Of a stretch of 64,000 nucleotides of DNA, positions 1-13,444 are shown piece by piece (the stretch's first letter is position 1; every line of letters begins with the position of its first letter). Made by a program: the position numbers and the translations under genes. The stretch is from the NCBI GenBank assembly GCA_950106755.1, contig OX467084.1, forward strand, positions 2,108,001 through 2,172,000, in the 5' to 3' direction. Under the pieces are notes generated by a model. That model made no database searches. It was not told where the DNA came from and saw only the letters and a list, made by a program, of their open reading frames with translations. The stretch comes from Climacium dendroides (lineage: Eukaryota > Streptophyta > Bryopsida > Hypnales > Climaciaceae).

Positions 1-3000
1 ACTCCGCGGATGGTGAACAGCCATTTAAAATTTCATGCAACTACAACGTGATTTCTGAAGAAAGTGACTGCTTAATTGGTCTGGCATATGTAGATCAATG
101 TAACATAATCCATAACCTCAAGCTAAGTATTCGGTTGAACATTCATTGTATCCAACATCACGCACTATCCCAATACTAGATTGATCGATGTGGAAGAATT
201 GGGTAGCAAATAGCGATGTATTTCACTGAATTACCTCCATACTCGAGTCAACCGAAATAACTGAAAAACGTCCTTTCTGGAGAACAGGACCCTTTTGACC
301 AGGAGACATTGCCTTTTCCTCTGAAATCTCCCTATTTCCTGTTTAATTGAAATAGATATAAATCAGAAAATTGACATCTAGTGTGCATCAAATTAGAAGG
401 CATTCCCGAGGCATCAATTAACGAACATACGTCTACGGTTTAAAGATAGTACTTGCTGGAATCTGCAGTAATCTGAGTTTACATATGATCTGGTAGGCAT
501 ACCGGAAGCTGGTCTCGACCCTCCTTGATTTCCATTAACGAGCCGATAGTCGCCATTAGAACGATCAGTCGTAGAGGTTAATGGTCCGCTGTAAGAGCGT
601 TCCCGCTGTCCTAACCGAACAAGATCCTCACCGTTCCGTCCATTTTGGCGAGAGTCTCTGCCCCTACAGGAAAGAAAATATCGAATTAGTTGAATCACAA
701 AAGCTGAATAAAATTTCAATCTTCAACACAACCCTCAATCACATTTGAAAATATGAAGTAAAACATCCTAGAAATCGAACAGAGTAGAAAATGAGAACCA
801 GTATCCACTTTACCACGCAACAAGAATTTTCTCGACCTTTGATATATTCAGGGGTCATGCTCAAACCTCCACCTAGTTATACCGCTAGAGTGAGCATATC
901 AAGGTGACACAAGGTCATTCATTACGATTCACCTAGTCCCACCTTTGCAATAGGAGAGTTTCAACCTAGTTATAAGAAGCTTAACTGTCAAACACATGCA
1001 GCACACATAGATCCAATGCACGCCAATTAATGAAGTTCAATGCCAGACGAAAATATCAAAGATGGAATTCGAATTCCGAGTAATTGAGGTACATGAGAGC
1101 AGCCATAGCAAAGTAGAATGCAGAAGTCCAGATCAAACCTGTCCAGCTCTCGTGTGTCCATGGTCAGACCGCGAATTGATGACAGCACACGCTCAGATCC
1201 CAAACTTCCTACACGGCGAATCGAATCTCGATCAACCCGATCATCAGAACGCCTTTGCTCTCTCTCCTCTTTCCGCTCCCTATCATCAGCTTTACGAAGT
1301 TCTCTGCTTTCCTTTTCTCGTCGTGATTGCTCTCTGTCTTCCGTTCTTCGGCTTTCCTTTGGCGAGCCATTCAGGACCAAGCTTTCGAAATCATAGTCCT
1401 CAGACACTTCAAAACGGCCTCTGCATGTACATCAAGAAAAGTCAAGACCTTTCTTTCTCACGGATCCAGGTAGACTACCAAGTATTGAAACATGATCTCC
1501 ACAGACATACCAGCACCATAGCATGGTGATCGATCCCATCAATCACCTGTCCAACACTATACGTAATGCAGACAAGAGACACCAACACCATAGCAGATGA
1601 CGTTACCTTATGCCATTTGCGGGCTTCGGTAGGACAGGATTTGGGAGGGGTCCTGATCTAATCCTTGTCACTCCTGCCTGCGATGAGATGACACATATGA
1701 ATCGAAGTGGTTGGTTCACACATTTTCAAATGATGATTCCAACTGTCGTCACCCGGAACTCGAGTAACATCCCAGCACGCACGTGATATGCCAAATGCAA
1801 AGTGGAAAGAGAGAACAAACTAACAAGTCTGAGGAGTAGGCTTAGGTGTCCGTCCAATCATGTCTTGACTAGTACCTTCGGGTATAAAAGCAATCAATTG
1901 AGATAAAGCGTCAGTCAGTTCTTACATCATTTGTGGTCTCAGCTATTATGGAATGTATTGTAACAGGCTGCTGGAATCTGTCCATTGAGGATTGTCGGCT
2001 CAGGGAAGGTGGAGGTGATGAAGGTAGCCAATGCACGGGTACATCTCCATTGGCTTCCCTGACTGGAAGAACATGTAGTTCTGTGACCTGCTCAATATCT
2101 TCCACAACAATCACCTCCTTCCCAATTTCCGTGGACAGAACTTCATCATCATCTTGTATCTGTTAAATGCCATCCACATTTGTCAGTAAGATCCTACTCA
2201 TAGAGTTACATTCAGAAAGATTACGACCCTCTGTTCCAGAATGCATTCTGGTTTGAATGGCTCAAAGGCAATATAATTTAATGATGCAATTAAAAAATTC
2301 GGTGTCTGTGTCTAACTGTGGGGCACAAAAAGACGTACAAGGGCAGCTTCAGCCCTCAAATCTTCAATATTGAAATTCCAACCGCTCACTCCTCGCTTGT
2401 ATTCATTCTGTCAGAAAACCATTGTTATAACAAGGGCGGGAATAAGTGGCACAGAAATAGAAATGATTGTGGAGACCTACGTATATAGTCTAAGGTCTGG
2501 CAAACCAACAGAAGCCAGAAAATAGGGTTGAATACCAGTCGTCAGGAAAAAATTATCTAGATAGAGATGGACACACAACATGAGCAAAGATAAGCATCCA
2601 CTTGTTCAACAAGTTCATGAGCTCCACCCATAGGAAAAGGTCGTGAACAGTGAAAATTTTGTACACTACTTTTCGACTATATCTGAAGGAATAGGAAAAA
2701 GGCAGGTTCAACGTTTGAATCAGATCATCAGAATATGTTACCTGAGATTGAACTTCTTGCTCATTTTGGACGAGTTGGTTGGCACCGTTGTCCTACACAG
2801 TTTACGGAAATAAATCAAATCGATGATCAAAGGACAAAACCTTGGCAATGATTGAACCACCTGCAATTATCAAATCCCTGCCAGAAGAAAGTAGATTCTC
2901 TTGACTAGGTATCAAGCGCCACTCACCATCGATCATAGTACACGTGGAACTTTCTTTCAAGGAACTAGATCATTGGAATCCTTTTTCTATTTTCATTATG

Positions 3001-5938
3001 ACGTGTAATATGGCATAACAACGGGTATAACTAAAGTTTGAAGGACCAAGGGACAGTATAAAGTAAGTGAAAATAAAGCACCATGACTACCAACATATGA
3101 TGCGTTTTTGACCGTGCAGGTCTTGAAGATCATTTATTTGACCACCTCGAGTTAATCGCAAAGTAAGACATTGGGATCAACTCCGATCCCGTAGAACAAG
3201 GAAAGGTACCTTCAATTTCTTTACACGTTCTCCTAAAGGCGCAAGTCCATGCAAAACGTGACGAGCCAAATAGTCAACAGAGCGAGCCTGTCTGAAGAAA
3301 GAATGCCGAAGCAGTCTTACAGCGCTCGGACGTCTAGCTGGATCTTTCACGAGACACATTGCAATCATCTCCTTGAAGGACTGCGCACGAAATCCAACAC
3401 TGATTACAATAGGCCACAATGTTATCAACCCACAAATTGAACTACTTCAACAAAATTGTTGCAATGATTCAGAGAATACAGTTGCTTCCTGCAGCTCAGG
3501 ATAAGGGCGAGCTTCGCGGAATATCTTCCACTAGCAGCAGCAAGACTCAATGATGGCCAAATAATGTTAAAATTTAACTATTGTGCAATACATTTCAAAG
3601 CTCCACAATTGCGGGAATTGTGAGAGCACAACCATCCCTCATAGAACAGGCCACAAATGCTCACAGCTCAAATCACCTCAGGACTGACTGATAAGAAGCG
3701 GCCAAACCTTTGAGAACTTTTTATCGCGCTCGCGGTCCAGACCAGGCGGTGCATTTTGTAGCGTCATCAACAACACCTGTAGCACCCTTCCATTTTAAGT
3801 GACACTGTTTGCTCTCGACAGCAAAGTCAATTAGACTAATTACTTGAACAAAATGAGAAGGTGGTCAGGATTTTGGAAGACAGGACAAAAATGATAAAAA
3901 AATATCACCCAGGGATTTTACCAACAAACTCGAAAAGAACGATAGAACGCTAAAGTTTCTACTCACCGGAAGCCACTTTTATCATGAGACTACATATTCA
4001 AAAGTACCTTCATTGGAGGATACTTTGAGAAGGGAGCATGTCCATGTGCAAGCTCCAGTGCAGTAATCCCAAAAGACCATATATCAGCCCTGTTATGCAA
4101 GGGGCCTCAACGGTTAGAAAATACCATTTATTCCCTTCCAAGTCAAAAAGTGGCTACAATTTCCAGAAAAGTTACCATTCTGTGAAGGAAACAGGAATCA
4201 TGCTACAGATGCTTCACAAACACCTACGGGGACGTTAGGATACCAACAAGAATATTCAGGTTCATAGCTACCACAAGACCCGCAGAGATCTCACTTGAAG
4301 TCGTAGCCGTGAAGCTGTTCCATAACTTCTGGTGCCATCCTGTGCAGCAAAATATTGCAAAATGTCAAAATTGTATCCTTAAAATAACCCTTACCCATTT
4401 CAAAACTGATGTACTTTCGTGATCTCAGGATTATTTTCTCTTGAGCCGATCCTGAACCCAAAAAATGAACTGGGCTACTCTAGGATCTCAACGCACGTGC
4501 CCCATCACTTCAGTGTTTGGAACAATATCAACCTTCAAGGAAAGATTCTCGAATGTTTAAATCTTTTAATGGAAAGGCATTGAAATAATCACTCAGTTGT
4601 ATGAAAGAGTTGGGATTCTCTTGTCCCTGGAAATATGGCAATTTCATGTACCAGCAAGGAGTTCCGACAAAAGTGTTTCTGGTTCGCTGTCTGTCTCCAG
4701 TGTCAAACAAACATGCTGAAACGCCAAAGTCACCAAGCTTAACAGCTCCAGTGGTATCAAGTAATATGTTGCCAGCCTGCACAGCACTGAGATATTCAGA
4801 TAAAAAAGCACTTGATTGATCTCTATATGAAACAATAAATAGCTCAGAATCACGATGGTGCAACAATTAATACTAACTAAAAAATGGTAAAAAAACAGAC
4901 AGCGAGCTGCAAAAGTAAGGAATCGAGAAGCTCAAGACATGAAGACAAGTCAGTCCTATACACGAATAATTACACGGAAGGTGTAATCTTTTCGAACAAT
5001 TGTAGAACGAAAGAGTCGTAGCACATAGGAGTACCTTCACATCCCGATGGATGTGACCATGGCAATGGAGATACTCTAGTGCTTTAAGTGTTTCTTTCAA
5101 AACTGTGGCAATAACAGGCTCGTCAAAACCATCAGGAAATGCCGCTTTCATGATATGTAGAAACGATCCTCCCGCCATGAACGGCATCACCACCCACAGA
5201 CTTTGATCGACCACAAAGCAGCAGTATGCTTTCACAACATTTTGGTGGTCAATTAGGCTCATTGTCTGAGCTTCACGGCGTATGTCATCCTGTAATAAAC
5301 AATTCTCCAATTCTAATCAGAGCATGCACGAGTGCTATGTCAATGAAACGAATGCTTAACTGTTCAAAATCCGATTCATAGAAAATTTATTGTTAGTAAC
5401 TAATAGAAAACGAGAAGGCCTTTTGAAACTAATTTTGTTTCAAAATCACATACCGATAGAAAATAATACAACCGGAGTAAAGGTTAGGATCACTTGCTTG
5501 AAAGCTACAAGGTTACGCTCTGCAATAAACCGAAGGACCCAATACCACTCCTGAGTTCTCTCATGAAAGTCAATGTCCTAACACCATAGAGTCCCTCCGC
5601 ATTACTTAGATCAGATGTATCCTTAAAGTACGATGTCATTGTTTCACTTAGTTTTTGAAAGTCTTGCCTTATCCCTGGACCAGATTCTACAGAGAATTAA
5701 GAAGCTCGCTTTTAGTGAGTGACAGATTAACAGATCAGAAAACGTTTACCAAGTTGCTGTTGCATTTCTCAAGATCCAAACTTTTGATGGCGACGGTTTC
5801 ACTGAAAGGAAGACAGATTGCCCGGTACACTGTCGCAGTTACACCTTGCCCAACCTCCTCAAAAAGCTTATATTCCGATGCTAGTACCGGATATATTCGC
5901 TTTCCTGGCTGACCCTCTGAATTTACTTCTCCCCCCAT
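1..5938 (-). CDS. STE20/SPS1-like (BLUS1-type) Ser/Thr protein kinase, 3' end outside window
   Basis: The protein is a cytosolic-type Ser/Thr kinase of the plant STE20/GCK-like group that includes BLUS1. I resolved fourteen GT-AG exons whose phases all agree: 5750-5938, 5035-5289, 4652-4776, 4295-4339, 4008-4089, 3708-3776, 3210-3380, 2742-2792, 2339-2407, 1926-2159, 1607-1677, 1139-1420, 503-663 and 235-338, giving about 636 codons. The catalytic core is complete: glycine loop ([14 protein letters not shown], residues 27-40), VAIK lysine 52, HRD 144-146, DFG 164-166, the activation-loop motif TFVGTPCW and MAPE (191-194). C-terminal to the core are two family motifs, [17 protein letters not shown] and KGRFSVIS, plus an Arg/Glu-rich charged stretch in the 1139-1420 exon. 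No frameshift or internal stop was seen. The last exon found ends at a donor (GT at 233-234), so the gene continues to the left. The ATG at 5938 is the first in frame. The family is known; the substrate is not evident. The join between 1926-2159 and 1607-1677 is the least certain, because an extra small exon could lie between them. Confidence 0.9.
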
Positions 5939-8570
5939 TGATTCCAGCGCAAAGGTCTTTTGTAGGGTCGGGAGCAGATATTCTTGAATCCCTCCTCCAA
6001 CAGAAAGGGTCTTGATATAGCTTCAGTAGATGCCAATCGAAAGTAGATTCTGAAAGGAATTTCTGCGAGCTAAGTCAAGACTAATATAAAATCTCTGCAG
6101 GTTTCCGTTGTGCTACATGACAGCTCATTCCAATATTTTGATGCTCCTTTTTAATGCTGTGTTTAGATAGATTATCAAGTCAAACGATCACACAGCAATG
6201 ACCCATCTCCACAAACGTATAAGCACTCACTTCACCGTAAGTCCCAGAAAGTCATGAACTTGCCTAAACCCGTCAACCTGGAGCCTTTCCTCTGCTTACC
6301 GTAGTCTCAAATCTCAATTCTTTACTCGGAACGGCAGATCGTGTGATATTACGAGATACATATCACGTAAGTGGCGGTCCATCCAATAACTCTCGGTATC
6401 AATGCAGACTGGGAACCATATTCAGCATTCCGGCCTGCATACAAGAACTCACCATTTAGTGCGAAGAGCAGTTTAATACGACCTTGTCAAACCCACAAAA
6501 GTTAACACATCGAATTACAACAACGAATGCCCTTCTAAGTTTTGCAGTTCATTTTTTCTCTAAGAAAGGTCACGAAGAAAAGGCCTTGCTACCCCCTGAC
6601 CAACTTAATGAATCGGTTATATGGCATTCCTGAAGATTCAAAAATCCATCAGAATATGGCGAAAAATGACGTTTGACACGCGCTTTGAGAGAGTCATTTC
6701 ACGTTCCAGAAAATAATAGCTCATTTAAACGCGAATTGCGGGATAAATGAAGTCCAAGATAACCATGAAACAGTAGCAAAATGCATATATTGGGAAAATT
6801 GGCTCCTTAAACGCAATACCTGAATTGCTCTGCACTTGGGACGACTGCGCCGCTCGTAATTCAAAGCGGTATAGACTAAGAATTACTAGTTCATAATCGT
6901 GCATTACTAGTCAAATTGGTCTGGAGAGGACAAGCGGCGTCAGCCGGAAAGTCTCCTAAGACAATCCTATTGACATTTCGAAGTTGAAGAAAAGAGAAGC
7001 GAATAGAGAATAAATAGAGGGGTTTCCTCGGTTTTGAGCTCTTTAAGTCCTCAAAGTTAGCCGTTTCTTAGAAATTCGCAGCCCGAAAGTAAAGCCGTGA
7101 GGTTGATGGTGGATGTTCCTGTGATATTGCCAAATTTCCCAGTAGCAACTTTGAGCCATGAATTGTCGCACCAGCAAATCAGATGCTCAAGCATGCACAT
7201 TGCTCAACTCGCAGCCTCTCGAGCGTTATTGAAGACCTTGAGACAGAAATTGATGCACTCATTGCAGGAACGTAGATCATTTCGAAAGTTTAGGGAATCC
7301 GGTCAAGTGCCAGTGATTGTGTTTAACCAATTCCTGATTCTCGATGATCGCAGTCCCGATCACTTCCACAACGCTTTCCAAAACACTCAGTCAGACCGTG
7401 CTTCTCTTTGGACCCGGCCGCCGCCAATCAAACGTTCCGTGGAAAACTGTACGAACGTCGACACTCTGACAAACTCTATCTTAGGTTTTAGTCGATTACT
7501 GGACACCCGAAAATGATTTCTGGAAAGCTGGGCAGAGCCCTGATGCGAGACAAGCAAGCTTCCGAGCATATAAACTCTAATCCAAGAGCGCATCGGCAAC
7601 GAAAGAAGCACGACAGAAAAAAAAAAACGACCGTCCTGCTCGTTCACTACGGTTAATTCTTCCAGATGAGGAGAAACAGTGATCGTCAGCTCCAACTGTG
7701 ATTTAAGACAATGTTCCTACAATCGCACTCGCACGGGCAGGAACACAACCACTCCATATATTACGCCCCTAACGCTATCATCAAACTGAAACTTCATCGT
7801 AGAACTTTGATCGTACCGATGTGGAAAACATCACCACAAATTCAAGAGAATCTCAAGCCAAGTGAGTCCCCCGTCAATTTCCGTTTCAGAGCCTCCAACC
7901 GCGGCTGTACCGAACATGCCACGGTCACAAGAACATCATTGCAAGCACCAAAACGATTGTACTCAACCGTTAATAAAAATCGCCTTGTTCAACTAAACGC
8001 ATCACCGTAACCTGACACACCAAATGAAAACACTCCTTCCGCAATTGAGCACCACAACTGAAACCTCCCCTCCCACCGCCCGCCACACTAACTTAATTCC
8101 CAAAGATCATCACCTCAGCTCAAAAACTAGAAGGATCGCGTCCTAACCTCTCATAATACGTCGAAACTTCCCAACCGCCGCCTGCACACGACCTCCACCC
8201 AGCAGACATCCATCCTGCGAAGAAACATCCACTCCAAAGTCGACTTCAAGGCGGACTCCCCTCTATGGTCGCCCCTCCATGCATCTCCCTCGATGCTTGG
8301 TGGAAATCCACGCGACTCGTCTCAAATGATTCGCAATCGTTCCAATGCAATTCTACACGGCATCGTTTTGCAGTCATACAGAGACAATGAGCGCAGCGAG
8401 ACGGCGAACACACAGATTCCGCTCTCACAATCGTCCTCACTCGCGCTTCTAGAGCTCCGCATTACAGTACAATCAAGAGCTTCCACTGTGCCAATGGCTC
8501 TCTTCACACCGCCCTGTCAGACAATCCAGCCGTTTACCTTACCAAAATTTACAGTACTGTACGGATACTA
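5939..8570. other. Upstream flank of the kinase gene, no convincing CDS
   Basis: This stretch has visibly higher GC than everything to its right and presumably holds the promoter and 5' untranslated part of the minus-strand kinase gene. Several open frames exist (for example 7097-7516, 7711-8010 and 8293-8571 on the plus strand), but they show no recognisable domain and no partner exons. Opposite frames are open over the same bases, so I do not call them genes. No clear TATA box could be assigned. Confidence 0.5.
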
Positions 8571-9270
8571 GATTGGTTCTTACTTCGTAAATCAATTCCA
8601 CTAAGCTTAAGTTACTCCCGAGATTCAGTAACTTAGTTTTTTACATCAGTCGAATGTTTTTCTGCCAGAACAAAATTTATTTTTAAGAAAATAACCAATA
8701 ACGACTTCACTGCTAAAAGATATCATTCCCATCTAAATTATTCACAGTGGCCGACATAACACTTGGATGGGAAGAACTGAGGACCCTTTCTATATTAGCA
8801 TGAATATATCATGACATACAGTAGCCTTCACTAAATTATTGCTGTTTCTGAGTCCTCTCCACAAAGTTCATCCACCAATCCATGTGTTTAAAAAAAAATT
8901 AAAAAATTAAAAATTAAAAAAGCATTCAGCACTTGCTATTGATTATTGCACTTTTGATTACATTTCTTACTCATTGTTTTAATTATTGTTTTTATATTGA
9001 TTTTAATCATGGATGTTTTTTTACTGATACATTTTTGTTTAAACCTCTCATCATTCTCATGTGTCTTGTCACGTGCCTCTCCTAACTATTGACGGGATAT
9101 CTCACATCTTCCCTTTTAGGGAAGGCAATCTCTAGGCTATTAAATGTTAGGATTCATATTAGAAGAGAATGATTTAGAAGAGAATGATTTAGAGAAAGTT
9201 TTTCATTCAAGAATTTTATATTGACAGTTTTTGAGGGTGATGAGGAGATGGTGCATCTATCATGATTTGG
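8571..9270. other. AT-rich spacer
   Basis: Base composition falls abruptly to strongly AT-rich at about 8.6 kb. The stretch contains A/T homopolymer runs (about 8888-8925) and a short duplicated tract (about 9160-9190) but no gene or transposon end that I can identify. Confidence 0.5.
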
Positions 9271-10226
9271 TTAAACCCTAAAGGACCAAACAACGTTTTT
9301 TTTGGCAACATAGCAATTTTGGGCAGCTCACTATGAATGGAGTTTTTATTTTATTTTTTTCAAATTTTCACACAACATGTGCCCAAGGAGTAGCTTTAAG
9401 GCCCAACAATTTTCATAACTTTTGACTACATGGTCTAAAAGTTATTGTATGGTATGTCATTTTTTGCGTTCGGCTGGCAACCCGAGCAACAAAAAATACT
9501 TCTTTAAAAATCACTTTTTTGAGAAAGAAAACTTTGAAATTGGTTCTCTAAATTTATATATACTTGGAAAGCTTTAAATTGTTCCATTACGATTAATGAG
9601 ATGAAAGTTATGAGGAGTTTTAGTTTGGGGTAGTTTGCGAGCAGTTATAGATTTTCTACTCTCAAATAAACTTTGAAGTCCTTTATCTTACTCAATTTTA
9701 CATATTTTTTAAAGAAAAAAATAATAGGTGTAGATTGTTTATTACAACACTACAACCATTGGGATTGGCATTTTTCAATTTCATAAATTAATTGTTAATA
9801 ATTTAGTGTTTTGAATCATTCTCTACTTCTTTCTACTTACTATTTTTTTCCTATATGTTTTACAACTCCAAATAATCTGAAATTTTTCAAGCATGTAGCC
9901 AACTTGCCTTGAAGAATGAATCCAAAGAGTAACCACCATTTTGGACATTTTTTCAAAAAAATGTGACCTTGTGAAGTGCAAGCTGCCTAGTTTTTTGTAA
10001 AGACAAAAGAAAGGTTTTTGTCACTTCAAACACTAATATCTTGCAATCTACATGGCAGAAATTTCTAAAATTTTTACCACTTTTTCAAAAACTATTATAC
10101 TACAAGATCCTATGGTTACATGTGTCCAAAAATAGTTTTTTTTTTCTAAAATTTGGTACTTGTAATAGAAATGGCAGTTTTGGAGCGTTTTTGGTGAAAA
10201 CATAGTCAAAAACCTTTAGGGGTTAA
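9271..10226. mobile_element. TTAA-flanked non-autonomous element, copy 1
   Basis: The element lies between TTAA at 9271-9274 and TTAA at 10223-10226. Its ends are ACCCTAAAGGACCAA on the left and CCTTTAGGGG on the right, inverted copies of one another. It has no coding capacity. Its left interior is clearly homologous to the element at 14851-16356 (shared AGCTCACTA, AAGGAGTAGCTT and GATTAATGAGATGAAAGTTA blocks). TTAA duplication is typical of the piggyBac superfamily; the assignment is an inference because no transposase is present. Confidence 0.7.
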
Positions 10227-12038
10227 TAATGAGTGACATGTTTGTCACTTGTATACTAACGTTGATGTATGCAAAGTATCTACACTAAAATTGGTAAATA
10301 GTGTTGGCTACACTAATTATCAACAATAACACTAATTGTGATTTGCAAGGTTAGTGTTTGAACATTATTTACCCACTCTAACACTATTTTAGCTCTATAG
10401 TAAAATTTGGTCATTTCAACATTTCTACAAGAGTGCATTTAGTGTTAGATGGGAACACAATATAAAAGTTGAAATGGTAATATAATAAGTTAAAGCTATG
10501 ATCCAGTTCACTACAACACTAATTAACACCCAACACTATCTACTAATTTTGCGACAATTGGATTTTCTTGAATTGAGTGTCACAACCGAGTATCCAATTT
10601 ACAAACTATCAATTTTCAGAATGCCAAACAACTTCAAAACTTTGTTTTCCAAATAAAAAAAGCTTTGAACAGGAAAAAAAAAAAAAAAACGTCAAAAAAA
10701 CTCCCCATGCTGACACTGCTCATGTGGAGGCTCTTTGTATTGGCACGCAAGGAAGGGGGTTTGTTATTTCCAAAGGAGATTTCCAAGGTGTGTAATTCCC
10801 GAGCTTATTATGCTAGGTTGACTTGGTTGTTGTGTCATGTCAATCCATTTGCGACCCTTGAAGGTCATATATTCCCAAAACTAAAATGTCAGGAAAAAGG
10901 TGAGTCATCGTTTTATGTTTTTTTCTGATGCTTCTCAATCTCCCAGGCAGGGGGCTGCCCTTGGCTTAGTTTCTGCCGTTTGTTCTTGGTTTATTTTTTT
11001 CAGAAAAAACTCCAGTTTTTTTAAATTAAAAAAAAATGTAGGAAGAGGGTGCGCCGACGTTTGTTCTTGGATTTTTCTTTTTCCATAAAATATTCCATGG
11101 AGTTGTTGTTTTTTTAATTTTAAAATAAAAACATTGGAAAAATGACCTCAGATTTTGCCCCACTTGTGTCCCACTCTATCATTGGAAATCCATTCAATAC
11201 CATTTCCTCAGCAGTGCCTGCACCGTACAGCACAAGTTGTATAGGGGAGTCCTGGTAGTAACTCGTTATCATCTTCATGAACAGTCCCTCCGCATAAGAG
11301 TGTAAGGAGTTCATTTGATAAGCAATAAGAGCATCCACGGTTGGTTTTGTTTGTTTGTTGCTTCGATTCTCAGAATATTGTACACCCTACCCTCCTCGTC
11401 GTCGTAGGCTCCGATGATTCCAAGGTGCTTTCGTTTCAAATTTTTTTTTTAAATCCTTAGTTTAGTTTAGGGTTCTTCGTTGGGGTATTATATGGTCCCC
11501 CAAACCGACCTGATGGGGGATGTGGTGGCCTGGGAAGAACCGCAGGATGTTGAGCCTAAATTTGGTTGTCTGAAGGCCTCGGGCGTGGGCGGCGCAGCCA
11601 AAAAAGCACTTTAAAGTTAAGGCAGGCTTTGGGTTCAGTTGTTGTGGCGTGAACATTGACTACTATGGCACATTAACTAAATTGACTACCATTTTGTTAC
11701 GGGTTTGGCCCATAACTAAATTGGGGATGTTTTTTGTTTGTTTTTTTAACAAAGGGAAGAACCATTGCATTAAAAAAAAATCACAATAAAAAACAGGCAA
11801 GTTAAAAAACAGGCAAGGCAAAGGCTGGATAATGAAGAGAAACAAGTACAAGGATGCCATTTGGAAGTGGAGATCTTGTTCATCTGTACACTTGAAAAAA
11901 AGGAATGAAGTTAGGTTGCTCCACACTAAATTCTTGACATTTGACACTATGTAAATATTTGTTCTTATTGTACAAGAAGCCAATGTGCTATTTTTGAATT
12001 AGGCATTGCTGTAATTGGGATTCATGAACCTCTACATA
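10227..12038. other. AT-rich intergenic stretch
   Basis: No gene is recognised. Homopolymer A and T runs are frequent (about 10675, 11020 and 11440). The one protein-like reading frame is listed separately at 11120-11338. Around 11340-11660 GC rises a little without an identifiable product. Confidence 0.4.
11120..11338 (-). other. Isolated open frame, possible gene fragment, not recognised
   Basis: A 72-codon minus-strand frame has protein-like composition (DALIAYQMNSL near the start, VLYGAGTAEEM in the middle), unlike the low-complexity translation around it. No start context, splice partner or family could be established. It may be a captured exon or a chance frame. Confidence 0.2.
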
Positions 12039-12508
12039 TAAGGTAAAACAGCCCATTGTGGTCAAATGATCCATTGCAGTCGCCTAGGAAATGACCCATT
12101 GTGGATTTTTTTTTTGAGTATGTGAGATGTGGGCCACAAAACATGTCTTACATGACAGCAATGGAGTGAACATTGACCTCATTAGGAAATTCTGATTTTT
12201 CATTGTGAAGTTCATTGTAAAAATTGACTTTTCTAGACTTCCATAATAGAAAATATTTTGACTGCATTAGGTAGTGAGATGAACATTACAAATTCAGATT
12301 TTGTTGGTTTTAAAGTAGTCTACAGACTCTTTTGGGCTGAACACTTCAGAAATTTCCTAGCAATTTCATACTTTGTCAAAAAAAAATTTATTGCAATTGC
12401 ACTTACTGTTTCTCACACTTGTACTAATGTGGGAAAAAAATTGAAAAATTTCAACAACAAGATGATGTCAAACTCCTCATTCTCACCACAATGGGCTAGT
12501 TTACCTTA
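12039..12508 (+). mobile_element. TA-flanked TIR element, family AAGGTAAAACA, copy 1
   Basis: The outer ends are TA-AGGTAAAACAGCCCATTG on the left and CAATGGGCTAGTTTACCT-TA on the right, forming terminal inverted repeats of about 20 bp with TA at both borders. The length of about 470 bp and lack of coding suggest a MITE. The interior matches the element at 13445-13903 in inverse orientation. Confidence 0.7.
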
Positions 12509-13444
12509 CAAATGAAAACGTCTATGGAAATAAATTGTTGACTTTGATGGCTTATAAAATAACTTTGTAGGCTGTATTTTGAGTAGATAGTGAGAGAATG
12601 TGAATTTCATAGGAAAACATTGAAAGGGATACAAAACCTTTTCAAAGGGGTACAAGTGGCATTCAGCTTTTTCCAAAAATGTGCAAAGGGGTATAAGTGT
12701 CATTTTGCCATTGGTTGAAAATTGATATGAATGTTTGTGTCACATACACCAAACTCATACTTGTATTTCAGTGACATGTGCTTCACCTGCAAAAAAATAT
12801 GGAATAATTTATGGTTGTATGTATCTTGTATGTATTCTTTGCATATTTTACATGCTTATATATATTACATATTCCACATCTTTCTTATGTATCCATATTT
12901 GTATTCATATCCCAAAGTATCCATATTCATATTATTTATTTTTCAAGATTATAGTGTTGGAAGGAATGGGGGGTTGTTTATGAGATCAACAACTCTCAAT
13001 TTTCACATAGAAGATGGGGTGCATTAATTGCAATTGGAGGGGGATGCATTATTATAAGAAATAGTAAAGTAACTTTCTAGGGATAAGACAACCTAATTTT
13101 GCTATTTAGTGTAGTTTTCAATAAGCAATAGGCAATACTCCCTTGAAACTATTGGATAATGGAGTGTATAATTACAATCAATAGAATCATGCATGACTTG
13201 TGTTTAAAAAGTAAGATTATCACACCTAGAAAAGACATGGTTTGGGGTATTTGTTTAGTTTTACCAACTACTTTCCATTAATTCCTATATTGAACCATTT
13301 CTTCAAGTATCAAATTTGTTTTTTTCTCTGTTTTAATTCCAAATAGATATTGTATAGAGTTTTTCCACTTTCTTTTTTCCAATGATTGTTTTCAAATTAC
13401 AACTGTTTTTTTTTCCCAATTCCACTAGCTAACAATAAAGTAAC
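12509..13444. other. AT-rich spacer between two MITE copies
   Basis: Low-complexity AT-rich DNA, including a TATA/ATAT-rich tract at about 12850-12940. The overlapping open frames at 12731-13027 have no family features and look like chance frames. Confidence 0.4.

Noticed and set aside
414..719. 101-codon minus-strand open frame ending at 414 as the true 3' end of the kinase
   Set aside because: A donor (G|GTATGC at 502) in the right phase joins to an exon at 235-338 carrying the family motif KGRFSVIS; the frame beyond 503 is intronic read-through.
1062..1529. Plus-strand open frames opposite the kinase
   Set aside because: They are shadows of the Arg/Glu-rich minus-strand exon 1139-1420.
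7097..8571. Possible plus-strand gene upstream of the kinase
   Set aside because: Frames are open on both strands, show no known domain, and no splice-consistent model could be built.
12731..13027. Two overlapping plus-strand frames of about 80-98 codons
   Set aside because: Both come from TATA/CATA-rich low-complexity DNA with no domain.
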